Assembly (NCBI GenBank): GCA_947177595.1 | Contig: CAMWUZ010000075.1 | Coordinates: forward strand, 1 to 7,706 | Reading direction: 5' to 3' | Source of the DNA: an uncultured Porphyromonadaceae bacterium | Lineage (GTDB): Bacteria > Bacteroidota > Bacteroidia > Bacteroidales > Muribaculaceae | DNA: 7,706 nt | Shown here: positions 1-6,540 of the stretch, piece after piece | Position numbering within the stretch: the first letter of the stretch is position 1 | Layout: the number at the start of each line of letters is the position of its first letter | Notes under the pieces: generated by a model | Told to the model about the DNA's origin: nothing | The model's database searches: none | What the model saw: only the letters and a program-made list of their open reading frames with translations | Translations under genes and position numbers: made by a program

Positions 1-3000
1 AAGGAGCAGCCTCGGGCTACATTCTATTATTTTGCCGATACAGAGAGCGCCCGCAAGGTGCTTCCTGAAAATTCCGCCTATTGGATGAGCCTTGACGGAA
101 CCTGGAAATTCAATTGGGTACCGGAGCCCTCGCAGCGTCAGGTGGATTTTTACAAGCCGGATTATAATGTGAGCGGTTGGGACGATATCGAGGTTCCCTC
201 TAACTGGAATATTGTTGGTCTGCAGAAAGACGGTTCGCAGAAGTATGGCAAACCTATATATGTGAATCAGCCTGTGATTTTCTATCACAAAGTCGCTGTT
301 GATGACTGGCGCGGTGGTGTTATGAGAACACCTCCGGAAGATTGGACAACATACAAGTTCCGCAATGAAGTTGGCGCATACCGCCGCACATTCACCGTTC
401 CTGAGTCTTGGAATGGACGTGAGGTTTATATCAGCTTCGACGGTGTTGATTCATTCTTCTACCTCTGGATTAACGGTAAATATGTAGGTTTCAGCAAAAA
501 CTCGCGTAATGCCGCACGGTTTGATATAACTAAATATCTTGTAAAGGGCGAAAATATAGTAGCTGTTGAAGTGTACAGAAACTCCGACGGATCTTTCCTT
601 GAATCGCAGGATATGTTCCGGTTGCCGGGTATTTTCCGCACGGTTGCCCTCTATTCAACATCTCCGGTGCAGGTTCGTGACCTCGTGGTTATCCCTGATC
701 TGACAGATAATTATACAAATGGTGAACTTGATATCACAGCATCTCTCAGAAACTTCATAAAGAAAGATGCAAAGGATTGCAAGATGATATATACATTGTA
801 TGCAAATAAGCTATACAGTGATGAAAATGAGAAGGTTGCCGGTGTGGAGGTTTCATCTGCCGCATTCAACGTAGCTAAAGGCGGCGAAGCTGAAGTCAAG
901 ACAACTCTCAAAATAGCCGATCCCAAAAAGTGGAGCGCGGAATCTCCCTGGCGTTATACCCTTGTGGGACAACTGGTAGATAAGAAAGGCAACGTTCTTG
1001 AAACAGTCTCTGCATATGTAGGTTTTAGAAAAGTAGAGATTAAAGATATTCCTGCCGAAGAAGATGAATTCGGTATCGCGGGAAGATATTTCTATGTAAA
1101 CGGACAGCCGGTTAAACTCAAAGGTGTTAACCGCCATGAAACCAGTCCCGTTGTAGGTCATGCAGTGAGTCGCGACTGGATGGAGAAGGAGGTGATGATG
1201 ATGAAGCGCGCCAATATCAACCATGTGCGCAATTCTCACTATCCTGATGCTCCATACTGGTACTATCTTGCTGATAAATACGGTATTTATCTCGAGGATG
1301 AGGCTAATCTTGAATCTCACGAATATTATTATGGCAAAGCGTCTCTCTCTCATGTACCGGAATGGGAAAACGCTCATGTGGCACGTGATATGGAGATGGT
1401 TCACTCAACAGTCAACAGCCCGGCGGTTGTTATCTGGTCGCTTGGCAACGAAGCGGGACCCGGTAAGAACTTTGAAACCTCTTACGCTGCTATCAAGCAG
1501 TTTGATACCAGTCGCCCTGTTCAGTATGAACGTAACAACAATATTGTTGACATGGGTTCGAATCAGTATCCTTCGATTGCATGGACACGCGAAGCGGTTA
1601 AGGGCAATATGAACATCAAATATCCCTTCCATATCAGTGAGTATGCTCACTCAATGGGTAATGCTGTCGGCAACCTTGTTGACTACTGGGATGCTATCGA
1701 GAGCACAAACTTCTTCATGGGTGGCGCAATCTGGGACTGGATTGACCAGTCACTCTATAATTATGACTCTAAAACAGGTGACAAATATCTCGCTTTTGGC
1801 GGTGATTTTGGTGACAATCCGTCTGACGGTCAGTTTGTGATGAACGGTATTATCTTCGGTGATATGAGTCCGAAGCCACAGTATTTTGAGGTAAAGAAAG
1901 TGTATCAGAATGTAGCTGTTAAGCCGGTCGATATGTCAATGGGTCTTATTGAGATTTTCAATAAGAACTATTTCGAACCTATGAATGACTATACTGTCAG
2001 CTGGGAACTCATTCAGAACGGAGTTTCTGTTCAGAAAGGTGATTTCCTGAAAGGTCCCAAAATGCCGCTCGGACCACGCCAGTCGATGCAATACACAATT
2101 CCTTATGACCTCTCTAAAGTCAGTCCCGAAGATGAGGTGTTTGTGAATATCTCGTTTAAACTCGCAAATGACAAACCATGGGCTGATGCCGGATATGTGC
2201 AGATGAACGAGCAGCTCCCTGTTTCAGGTCCTCGTCAGGTTCCGGCAATAGCGGCAACCGGTTCAAAACTCAATACTCAGGTAACCGATACTCTGATAAC
2301 AGTCACCGGTGACGGATTCAAAGCAACTTTCAATCCTGCAACCGGTGCTCTCAACGGCTTGTCCTACAATGGTAAGCGGATAATTGCCCCCGGAAGTGAG
2401 CTAACTCTTGATGCATTCCGCGCATATCTTAATAATGATGCTTGGGTTTATGGTCAGTGGTTTACCAATGGACTCTATAACCTAAGACACAAAGTCACCG
2501 ACGCAGAGTGGTTTGACGGTGCAGACGGCACCAAGATTATCAGCTTCACGGTTGAGTCGCAGGCTCCCAATGGAGGCAAGATGAAGGGGGGCAACGGTAA
2601 CTCAAGGGGTACTTACTCAATTGACGAAACCGACAGCACACCTTTCGGAGAAAATGATTTCAAGTTTATTACCAATCAGGTATATACTATCTATCCCGAC
2701 GGTTCAATCGAGCTCAACTCGGTTATCAATTCAAATAATCCCGCAGTTATTCTGCCTCGTCTCGGTTATTCAGTGTCTGTTCCCGATAATCTGGATGCAT
2801 TTACCTATTACGGTCGTGGTCCTGTAGAAAATTACAATGACCGCAAGACCGGTCAGTTTGTAGGCAGATACACCTCCAAGGTCTCTGACAATTTCACCGA
2901 TTACACACGTCCGCAGAGCAACGGTAACCGTGAAGAGGTTCGTTGGGCTGCACTCACCGACGGTGAAGGCGGTGCTGTGTTTATTGCACCTGATCTCATG

Positions 3001-3879
3001 TCTGCAACAGCAATTCCTTATACAGAGATGGAACTCTTCCTTGCAGATCATCCATACAAATTACCGAATGATAACAGTAATGTTCTTCACCTTGACCTCG
3101 GTGTGACCGGTCTTGGCGGAGCGAGCTGTGGTCAGGGTGGTCCTCTTGATCCCGACAGAGTCAAGGCTGACGAGCACCGTTTCTCGGTGATTATCCGCCC
3201 AGTTGATAAGACAAATATTGATGAGAAGGCTGCTGTAAAAGGAGCCGGCGTTCAGCCTATAAGTATCACACGCTCTCGCGCCGGAATGGTCTCAATCAAC
3301 TATCCCGATTCTACAGCTACAATAATGTATAAGGTGAACGGCGCCAAGAAAGCATCGGTTTACACCGGACCGTTTGAAATGAAAGCTGAGGGTACCATTA
3401 CTGCCTGGATCAAATCAATGCCGGCTCTTCAAGCTAAAGCAAAATTCTCTAAGATTGAGACAATCAAGACAGATGTAATCCATGCCAGCAGCTTCGAGCC
3501 TGATTATGGTGAAGGAGAAAATCTCACCGATGGTGACCCATCTACTATCTGGCACACCATGTATTCAGTGACTGTAGCGGGTTATCCTCACTGGGTTGAC
3601 TTCGATGCCGGTGAAACCAAAAATATCAAGGGTGTTCGTTACCTCCCCCGTCAGGATGGCAACCGCACCGGTAATGTGAAGGACTACGAGATTTATGTAA
3701 GCGACAATACCGAAAACTGGGGTGAACCGATAGCAAAAGGATCATTCAAAGGTAGTAACCTGCAGGAAGTGCTCTTTAAAGCTCCTGTCAAAGGTAGATA
3801 TATCCGCTTCATGACCCTCAATGCTCAGGACGGTCGCGACTATGCGAGCGGTGCCGAATTTGAGGTGATTGCCGACTGA
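1..3879 (+). CDS. GH2 beta-galactosidase (LacZ-like) with C-terminal discoidin domain, 5' end outside window
   Basis: This enzyme hydrolyses terminal beta-galactosides. It is probably exported, but the N-terminus that would carry a signal peptide is missing. The frame is open from base 1 and already reads family sequence before the GTG at 58, so that GTG is not the start. Counting base 1 as residue 1, the layout is: jelly-roll sugar-binding domain to about 245, Ig-like domain to about 360, TIM barrel about 361-640, DUF4981-like domain about 650-745, LacZ small-chain domain about 760-1070, a chitobiase/FN3-like domain about 1083-1154, and an F5/8 type C (CBM32-like) domain about 1158-1291. In the barrel I see GVNRHE, SHYP, DEANLESH (metal-site Glu and His), WSLGNE (acid/base Glu484, LacZ Glu461), SEYAHSMGN (nucleophile Glu547, LacZ Glu537) and WDWIDQ. 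LacZ-type substrate contacts VNQ (Asn89) and QDM (Asp204) are also kept. Other GH2 activities on beta-linked galactose cannot be excluded. The family call is firm; the natural substrate is unknown. Confidence 0.95.
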   Translation, partial: KEQPRATFYYFADTESARKVLPENSAYWMSLDGTWKFNWVPEPSQRQVDFYKPDYNVSGWDDIEVPSNWNIVGLQKDGSQKYGKPIYVNQPVIFYHKVAVDDWRGGVMRTPPEDWTTYKFRNEVGAYRRTFTVPESWNGREVYISFDGVDSFFYLWINGKYVGFSKNSRNAARFDITKYLVKGENIVAVEVYRNSDGSFLESQDMFRLPGIFRTVALYSTSPVQVRDLVVIPDLTDNYTNGELDITASLRNFIKKDAKDCKMIYTLYANKLYSDENEKVAGVEVSSAAFNVAKGGEAEVKTTLKIADPKKWSAESPWRYTLVGQLVDKKGNVLETVSAYVGFRKVEIKDIPAEEDEFGIAGRYFYVNGQPVKLKGVNRHETSPVVGHAVSRDWMEKEVMMMKRANINHVRNSHYPDAPYWYYLADKYGIYLEDEANLESHEYYYGKASLSHVPEWENAHVARDMEMVHSTVNSPAVVIWSLGNEAGPGKNFETSYAAIKQFDTSRPVQYERNNNIVDMGSNQYPSIAWTREAVKGNMNIKYPFHISEYAHSMGNAVGNLVDYWDAIESTNFFMGGAIWDWIDQSLYNYDSKTGDKYLAFGGDFGDNPSDGQFVMNGIIFGDMSPKPQYFEVKKVYQNVAVKPVDMSMGLIEIFNKNYFEPMNDYTVSWELIQNGVSVQKGDFLKGPKMPLGPRQSMQYTIPYDLSKVSPEDEVFVNISFKLANDKPWADAGYVQMNEQLPVSGPRQVPAIAATGSKLNTQVTDTLITVTGDGFKATFNPATGALNGLSYNGKRIIAPGSELTLDAFRAYLNNDAWVYGQWFTNGLYNLRHKVTDAEWFDGADGTKIISFTVESQAPNGGKMKGGNGNSRGTYSIDETDSTPFGENDFKFITNQVYTIYPDGSIELNSVINSNNPAVILPRLGYSVSVPDNLDAFTYYGRGPVENYNDRKTGQFVGRYTSKVSDNFTDYTRPQSNGNREEVRWAALTDGEGGAVFIAPDLMSATAIPYTEMELFLADHPYKLPNDNSNVLHLDLGVTGLGGASCGQGGPLDPDRVKADEHRFSVIIRPVDKTNIDEKAAVKGAGVQPISITRSRAGMVSINYPDSTATIMYKVNGAKKASVYTGPFEMKAEGTITAWIKSMPALQAKAKFSKIETIKTDVIHASSFEPDYGEGENLTDGDPSTIWHTMYSVTVAGYPHWVDFDAGETKNIKGVRYLPRQDGNRTGNVKDYEIYVSDNTENWGEPIAKGSFKGSNLQEVLFKAPVKGRYIRFMTLNAQDGRDYASGAEFEVIAD

Positions 3880-3896
3880 AATAGTAATAAATACTT

Positions 3897-3936
3897 AAAG
3901 AGGCTGTCTAATAAGTTTAGGCGGCCTCTTTCTTTT
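3897..3936 (+). terminator. Rho-independent terminator after the beta-galactosidase, possibly bidirectional
   Basis: A hairpin starts 17 bases after the stop codon. The arm AAAGAGGC (3897-3904) pairs with GCCTCTTT (3924-3931). The stem continues inward through 3905-3911 against 3917-3923 with two G-T wobbles, leaving a five-base loop. A T-rich run (TCTTTT, 3931-3936) follows on the plus strand. The convergent transporter gene ends at 3954, so the hairpin could also stop transcription from the right, although on that strand the T run is only the end of the stem. Confidence 0.8.
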
Positions 3937-3953
3937 AATTATTGATAAGGAAT

Positions 3954-4844
3954 TTATTTTCCACTACCGGTAATGAGTAGGCTTAGACTCACGATCAAGA
4001 GGATAAGATCAGTGGTTTTTGCTTTGAGATTCCCTTCCCGTAGCACTGTAGCACCATAGATAAACGGCACGATGACGCTTCCGCGACGAATCATTGACAC
4101 TACTGAAATCATGGAGCCGTCAAGCGAGAGAGAATAGAAGTAGGCGAGATCCGCAACTGTAAGAAATACTGAGATGAGGGGAATGCTCCACCGCCATACA
4201 AATTTGGTGGATACTCCTGCGGCGTTAGGGCAGGTTTTGCGCAGAATGAATATTGTCAGAGTCATGAGCAGGCACTGATACAGTGAGTACCAACCCTGCA
4301 CGTCAAGAGGCTTGTAGAGAGTCAGCAGATATTTGTCATACAGTCCGCTTAAAGCACCGAGAGCAGCAGCTCCGATGCTCATCCATATCCATTTGGATGA
4401 GCGCAGTGAAAATCCGTCACTCGCACCGGCTCGGGAGATAAGAAATAGAGAGACAAAACCGATAATAATACCTGTCCATTGTATCCAGTTTAGTTTTTCA
4501 CCGAAAATGAGTACGGCACCGACAAGCACCATCACCGGACGGCTTGCGTTTATCGGACCCTGAATGGTCAGTGGTAGATGCTTAATGGCGAAATAGCCTA
4601 AAATCCAGGAGCATATAACAATACCGGCTTTAATAAGTATGCGCAGATGACCGAGTGTGTCATTACCGAAGCCGAAATTACCTTCGGTAATCCCGGGCGC
4701 TATAGCCGGAAGCATAAGAATGGTGCCGAAAACGGTATTGAGCAGAAGTACGATCAGTACATTGTTGGCGTGCACTGACATTTTTTTCATAATGTCGTAA
4801 ACGCCGAGACATAGGGCTGACCCTATGGCGAGTAGAATCCACAT
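3954..4844 (-). CDS. EamA/DMT-superfamily membrane transporter
   Basis: This is an inner-membrane transporter of the drug/metabolite superfamily, 296 residues with about ten predicted helices (near residues 1-19, 27-49, 68-88, 95-114, 120-138, 150-170, 182-202, 217-237, 240-262 and 273-293). Two EamA-type halves are visible. The first ends with the helix pair around PINASRPVMVLVGAVLIFGE (residues about 96-115). The second contains VVSMIRRGSVIVPFIYGATV and then LRE before the last helix, so each half has the family's conserved Pro/Arg patch followed by a Glu. Family members move amino acids, sugars, nucleosides or other small metabolites, and the substrate cannot be read from sequence. The ATG overlaps the stop of the Crp/Fnr gene by one base (TAATG on the minus strand), so the two are co-transcribed and probably translationally coupled, which also fixes this start. 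A perfect hairpin lies at codons 6-12 (see 4810-4827). The family call is strong; the role is unknown. Confidence 0.9.
   Translation of the reverse strand: MWILLAIGSALCLGVYDIMKKMSVHANNVLIVLLLNTVFGTILMLPAIAPGITEGNFGFGNDTLGHLRILIKAGIVICSWILGYFAIKHLPLTIQGPINASRPVMVLVGAVLIFGEKLNWIQWTGIIIGFVSLFLISRAGASDGFSLRSSKWIWMSIGAAALGALSGLYDKYLLTLYKPLDVQGWYSLYQCLLMTLTIFILRKTCPNAAGVSTKFVWRWSIPLISVFLTVADLAYFYSLSLDGSMISVVSMIRRGSVIVPFIYGATVLREGNLKAKTTDLILLIVSLSLLITGSGK
4662..4691. repeat. Perfect 10-bp inverted repeat inside the transporter gene
   Basis: ATTACCGAAG (4662-4671) and CTTCGGTAAT (4682-4691) are perfect reverse complements separated by ten bases. They fall in the coding sequence for the loop between the second and third helices, which reads ITEGNFGFGND. 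The coding sequence itself is slightly repetitive here (GGTAAT occurs twice), so this may be chance. No function is assigned. Confidence 0.5.
4810..4827 (-). repeat. Perfect 7-bp hairpin at the start of the transporter coding region
   Basis: On the minus strand CATAGGG and CCCTATG flank a four-base loop (TCAG). The hairpin begins 17 bases after the A of the transporter ATG, roughly where an initiating ribosome's footprint ends. It could modulate initiation or coupling from the upstream regulator gene. That role is inference, and it may be only a by-product of the codons used for the first membrane helix. Confidence 0.5.
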
Positions 4845-5542
4845 TATCCGTACTTGCTGATTTTGCGGAGAGTCGGCTCGTCGATAATTTTTATAGTTCT
4901 GCCGTCCACAATCAGGATATGTTCGTTTACAAAGCTCGTGAGTGTGCGTATGGCGTTGCTCGTTGTCATGTTGGAGAGGTTGACGAGAGCTTCACGACCC
5001 ATATATATGCGCAGGGTAGTGCCGTCATCCTCATATCCGTAGTTGTCTTTGAGCACTATGAGAGCTTCGGCAAGACGGCCTCTGATATGCTTTTGGGTAA
5101 GGTTGACGATTCTGGTATCCGCGCTACCGAGATTACGGGAAAGTTCGTGGATAAAGAACCAAGCGAGGCGGCGGTTTCCGTCAATCATCTCTTCCACAAC
5201 CTTCATGGGAAGTGATCCAAGCGTACTCGGCTCAATAGTTGCGGCTGTATGAACATACACTTCCTGAGCAAAATATGCTCTGTATCCGAAATATTGCACC
5301 GGGCGAATCAGGCGGGTTATCTGCTGACGACCACCAACTCCGTCCTTATATAATTTGGCTTTGCCTTTGAGAAGACACCATAAAAATTCCGGCTCCTCCT
5401 TTTCGGCATATATTATCTGATTCTTATTGAGATTGTGAATCTTGAAATTATCAGTGATTTTACGCTTTTCATCAGGAGAAAGGATAGTCCATATCTCCGA
5501 CAAATCATCTGCCATCACCTTTTCAAGCGCCAACTTTATCAT
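4844..5542 (-). CDS. Crp/Fnr-family transcriptional regulator
   Basis: This is a cytoplasmic dimeric DNA-binding regulator of 232 residues, the usual Crp/Fnr length. It has a cNMP-type beta-roll at about residues 32-118, a long dimerisation helix at about 120-148, and a winged helix-turn-helix at about 178-220 whose recognition helix is near MTTSNAIRTLTSF (192-204). Compared with E. coli CRP, the phosphate-cassette Glu and Arg that hold cAMP are absent (the region reads YFGYRAYFAQEVYVHTAAT). Cys56 is the only cysteine, so neither cAMP nor an Fnr-type 4Fe-4S cluster is likely, and the signal is unknown. The CRP base-reading Arg-Glu pair is replaced by Thr194-Ser195, so a TGTGA-type site is not expected. 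The first ATG was chosen because AGGAAG precedes it; the next Met (residue 10) has AAGG only two bases ahead. It is followed directly by, and overlaps, the transporter gene, its likely regulatory target. A promoter and a palindrome lie just upstream. Confidence 0.92.
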   Translation of the reverse strand: MIKLALEKVMADDLSEIWTILSPDEKRKITDNFKIHNLNKNQIIYAEKEEPEFLWCLLKGKAKLYKDGVGGRQQITRLIRPVQYFGYRAYFAQEVYVHTAATIEPSTLGSLPMKVVEEMIDGNRRLAWFFIHELSRNLGSADTRIVNLTQKHIRGRLAEALIVLKDNYGYEDDGTTLRIYMGREALVNLSNMTTSNAIRTLTSFVNEHILIVDGRTIKIIDEPTLRKISKYG

Positions 5543-5584
5543 ATCTTCCTATCGTAAAACAATGTTGTGAAGCATAGTTTTGCG

Positions 5585-5617
5585 CAAAGATACGCATTTT
5601 ATTGCAATAAAATACAA
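5585..5617 (-). promoter_or_regulatory. Bacteroidota-type promoter for the Crp/Fnr-EamA pair
   Basis: On the minus strand TATCTTTG (5592 to 5585) matches the Bacteroidota -7 consensus TAnnTTTG exactly. A TTG (5617 to 5615) lies 22 bases further upstream as a possible -33 element, slightly longer than the usual spacing. Transcription would begin near 5578-5580, giving a leader of about 37 bases before the ATG at 5542. The promoter would make the regulator-transporter pair independent of the nitroreductase gene upstream. Confidence 0.65.
5596..5613. promoter_or_regulatory. Perfect 18-bp palindrome in the promoter spacer, candidate Crp/Fnr operator
   Basis: ATTTTATTGCAATAAAAT is a perfect 9+9 palindrome with no central spacer. 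It lies wholly between the predicted -33 and -7 elements of the promoter for the regulator-transporter pair. A dimer bound there would block RNA polymerase, so the simplest reading is autorepression by the Crp/Fnr protein. The half-site is neither TGTGA (CRP) nor TTGAT (Fnr), which fits the altered recognition helix. The palindrome is directly visible; the protein that binds it is inferred. Confidence 0.55.
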
Positions 5618-5662
5618 GGATATGCCATAAAGATACCTTATGACTCCATGACAGATTTATTT

Positions 5663-6457
5663 TTATTCCGTCTCCTTAAAGGAATAGAGATATTTCCAGT
5701 TGTCCGGAGAATTTGGAGCGGATTCTGTTTTGAAGAACTCTCCTTTTCTGCCGAGATATTCCTCGGTGAGATAAAAATGACACATTCCGATGCCGCAGTC
5801 AAGCACTGATGCCGGACTCTTCGGTTTATAGTAGAAATGAACCGTGTTGCCGGAAACAAGGGCTCTCCATGGCTGAGAGTTGGTAGAGGAGGGTGCAAGC
5901 CTGAGCATCTCAAGGGGTTCGCTGAAATGGCTGTCAGGTTTTAAGGGCTTTTCGAAATCATCGGTGAAAAATAGCTGTTCAAAAGGTTTGCGCTTGTTGC
6001 TGCCCAGAGCCATACGACCCAATTTCTCAAGCATTCTCTGTTTTTCGGGAACACCAACAGGGCATATTATCTTAAGCTCTTCACCATTGTGCCACACTTC
6101 GCCACGATCAAAGTCAGTGCCTTTGAAAGTGGCTGCGATCCAACAGGTGCCAAGTCCCATCTTCGTTGCTTTAAGAACAATCTGCTCAAACCGGAATCCG
6201 GCAGAAAGTGCAGACGCCTCATCAGACCCTATGCCTAATAAAAAGAAATTGATAGCACCTTTAATCATGCCGTAGGTGCTGGGCTTATAACCATCTTTTA
6301 GATCAAATTCTTTCAGACGAATAGTGACATTCCCTCCAAATGGGTCAGTGCTTGAGGCAATAGACTCATTCAGTGTCTTATGATTTTCATGTGAAAGAGG
6401 TTTGCCATTAAAACTCCTTACTGAGCGGCGTTCTTTAATTGCTTCGATTATATTCAT
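5663..6457 (-). CDS. Nitroreductase-family flavoprotein, single-chain two-half type (TM1586-like)
   Basis: This is a probable FMN-dependent NAD(P)H oxidoreductase of the nitroreductase superfamily, 264 residues and cytoplasmic with no signal peptide. The N-terminus carries the FMN-phosphate motif RRSVRSF (residues 10-16). The other family hallmark, APSSTNSQPW (188-197), which usually follows within about 30 residues, appears only in the second half, followed by LDCGIGMCHFYL (219-230). A glycine-rich GLGTCW segment lies near the middle. This arrangement fits the 'putative TM nitroreductase' group, in which one chain mimics the usual two-subunit dimer. The natural substrate is unknown; candidates are nitro compounds, quinones or other electrophiles. 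The gene diverges from marR across an 83-bp gap that contains a large inverted repeat, so MarR control is likely. The start is the first ATG and fits the family N-terminus. No Shine-Dalgarno sequence is evident, which is common in Bacteroidota. Confidence 0.88.
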   Translation of the reverse strand: MNIIEAIKERRSVRSFNGKPLSHENHKTLNESIASSTDPFGGNVTIRLKEFDLKDGYKPSTYGMIKGAINFFLLGIGSDEASALSAGFRFEQIVLKATKMGLGTCWIAATFKGTDFDRGEVWHNGEELKIICPVGVPEKQRMLEKLGRMALGSNKRKPFEQLFFTDDFEKPLKPDSHFSEPLEMLRLAPSSTNSQPWRALVSGNTVHFYYKPKSPASVLDCGIGMCHFYLTEEYLGRKGEFFKTESAPNSPDNWKYLYSFKETE

Positions 6458-6540
6458 GCTTTATAAACACCATATATATAAAAAAGTTCTAAAAAGGTTG
6501 TATGCTCAACTATTTTAGGGCTGATGTGTTATAGTTACAT
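6458..6540. promoter_or_regulatory. Divergent promoter region of the nitroreductase and marR-frnE units
   Basis: This 83-bp A+T-rich gap must carry promoters for both directions. Toward marR, TATTTTAG (6511-6518) is one base from TAnnTTTG and would give a leader of about 15 bases. Toward the nitroreductase, TATATATG (minus strand, 6478 to 6471) is also one mismatch from the consensus, but no well-spaced -33 TTG is present. Neither box is convincing on its own. The central inverted repeat is listed separately. Confidence 0.4.
6489..6518. promoter_or_regulatory. 30-bp imperfect inverted repeat in the nitroreductase/marR gap, candidate MarR operator
   Basis: Two nested inverted repeats share one centre, between 6503 and 6504. 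The outer arms are CTAAAA (6489-6494) and TTTTAG (6513-6518); the inner arms are GTTG (6497-6500) and CAAC (6507-6510). Ten of twelve arm positions match. MarR-family dimers commonly bind GTTG/CAAC-type half-sites near divergent promoters. The site also covers TATTTTAG (6511-6518), a one-mismatch -7 box for marR. The repeat is directly visible; binding by this MarR is inferred. Confidence 0.55.

Noticed and set aside
58..60. GTG as the start codon of the beta-galactosidase
   Set aside because: The frame is open back to base 1 and the 19 codons before it read like the family's N-terminal segment (ATFYYFADTESA before the LDGTWKF strand), so the true start is upstream of the window.
853..1404. 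183-codon open frame on the minus strand inside the beta-galactosidase
   Set aside because: It is antisense to the conserved barrel domain, has a His/Cys/Ile-rich composition unlike a real protein, shows no family motif, and is explained by codon bias of the overlapping gene.
4919..5252. Plus-strand open frames within the Crp/Fnr gene
   Set aside because: They are antisense to a clear helix-turn-helix regulator and contain no recognisable domain or start signal.
4844..5542. Calling the Crp/Fnr protein a cAMP receptor or an oxygen-sensing Fnr
   Set aside because: The cAMP-phosphate Glu/Arg pair is not seen and there is a single cysteine, so neither ligand can be supported.
5616..5639. Possible terminator after the nitroreductase (AAGGTAT pairing with ATATCCTT on the minus strand)
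   Set aside because: The stem is only seven A+T-leaning pairs with a bulge and a nine-base loop, and the following T tract is interrupted; it also overlaps the better-supported promoter. Read-through from the nitroreductase into crp/fnr therefore remains possible.
5638..5913. Open frame on the minus strand overlapping the nitroreductase in another frame
   Set aside because: The protein is low in recognisable structure, while the nitroreductase frame across the same bases carries the SQPW motif; it is a shadow.
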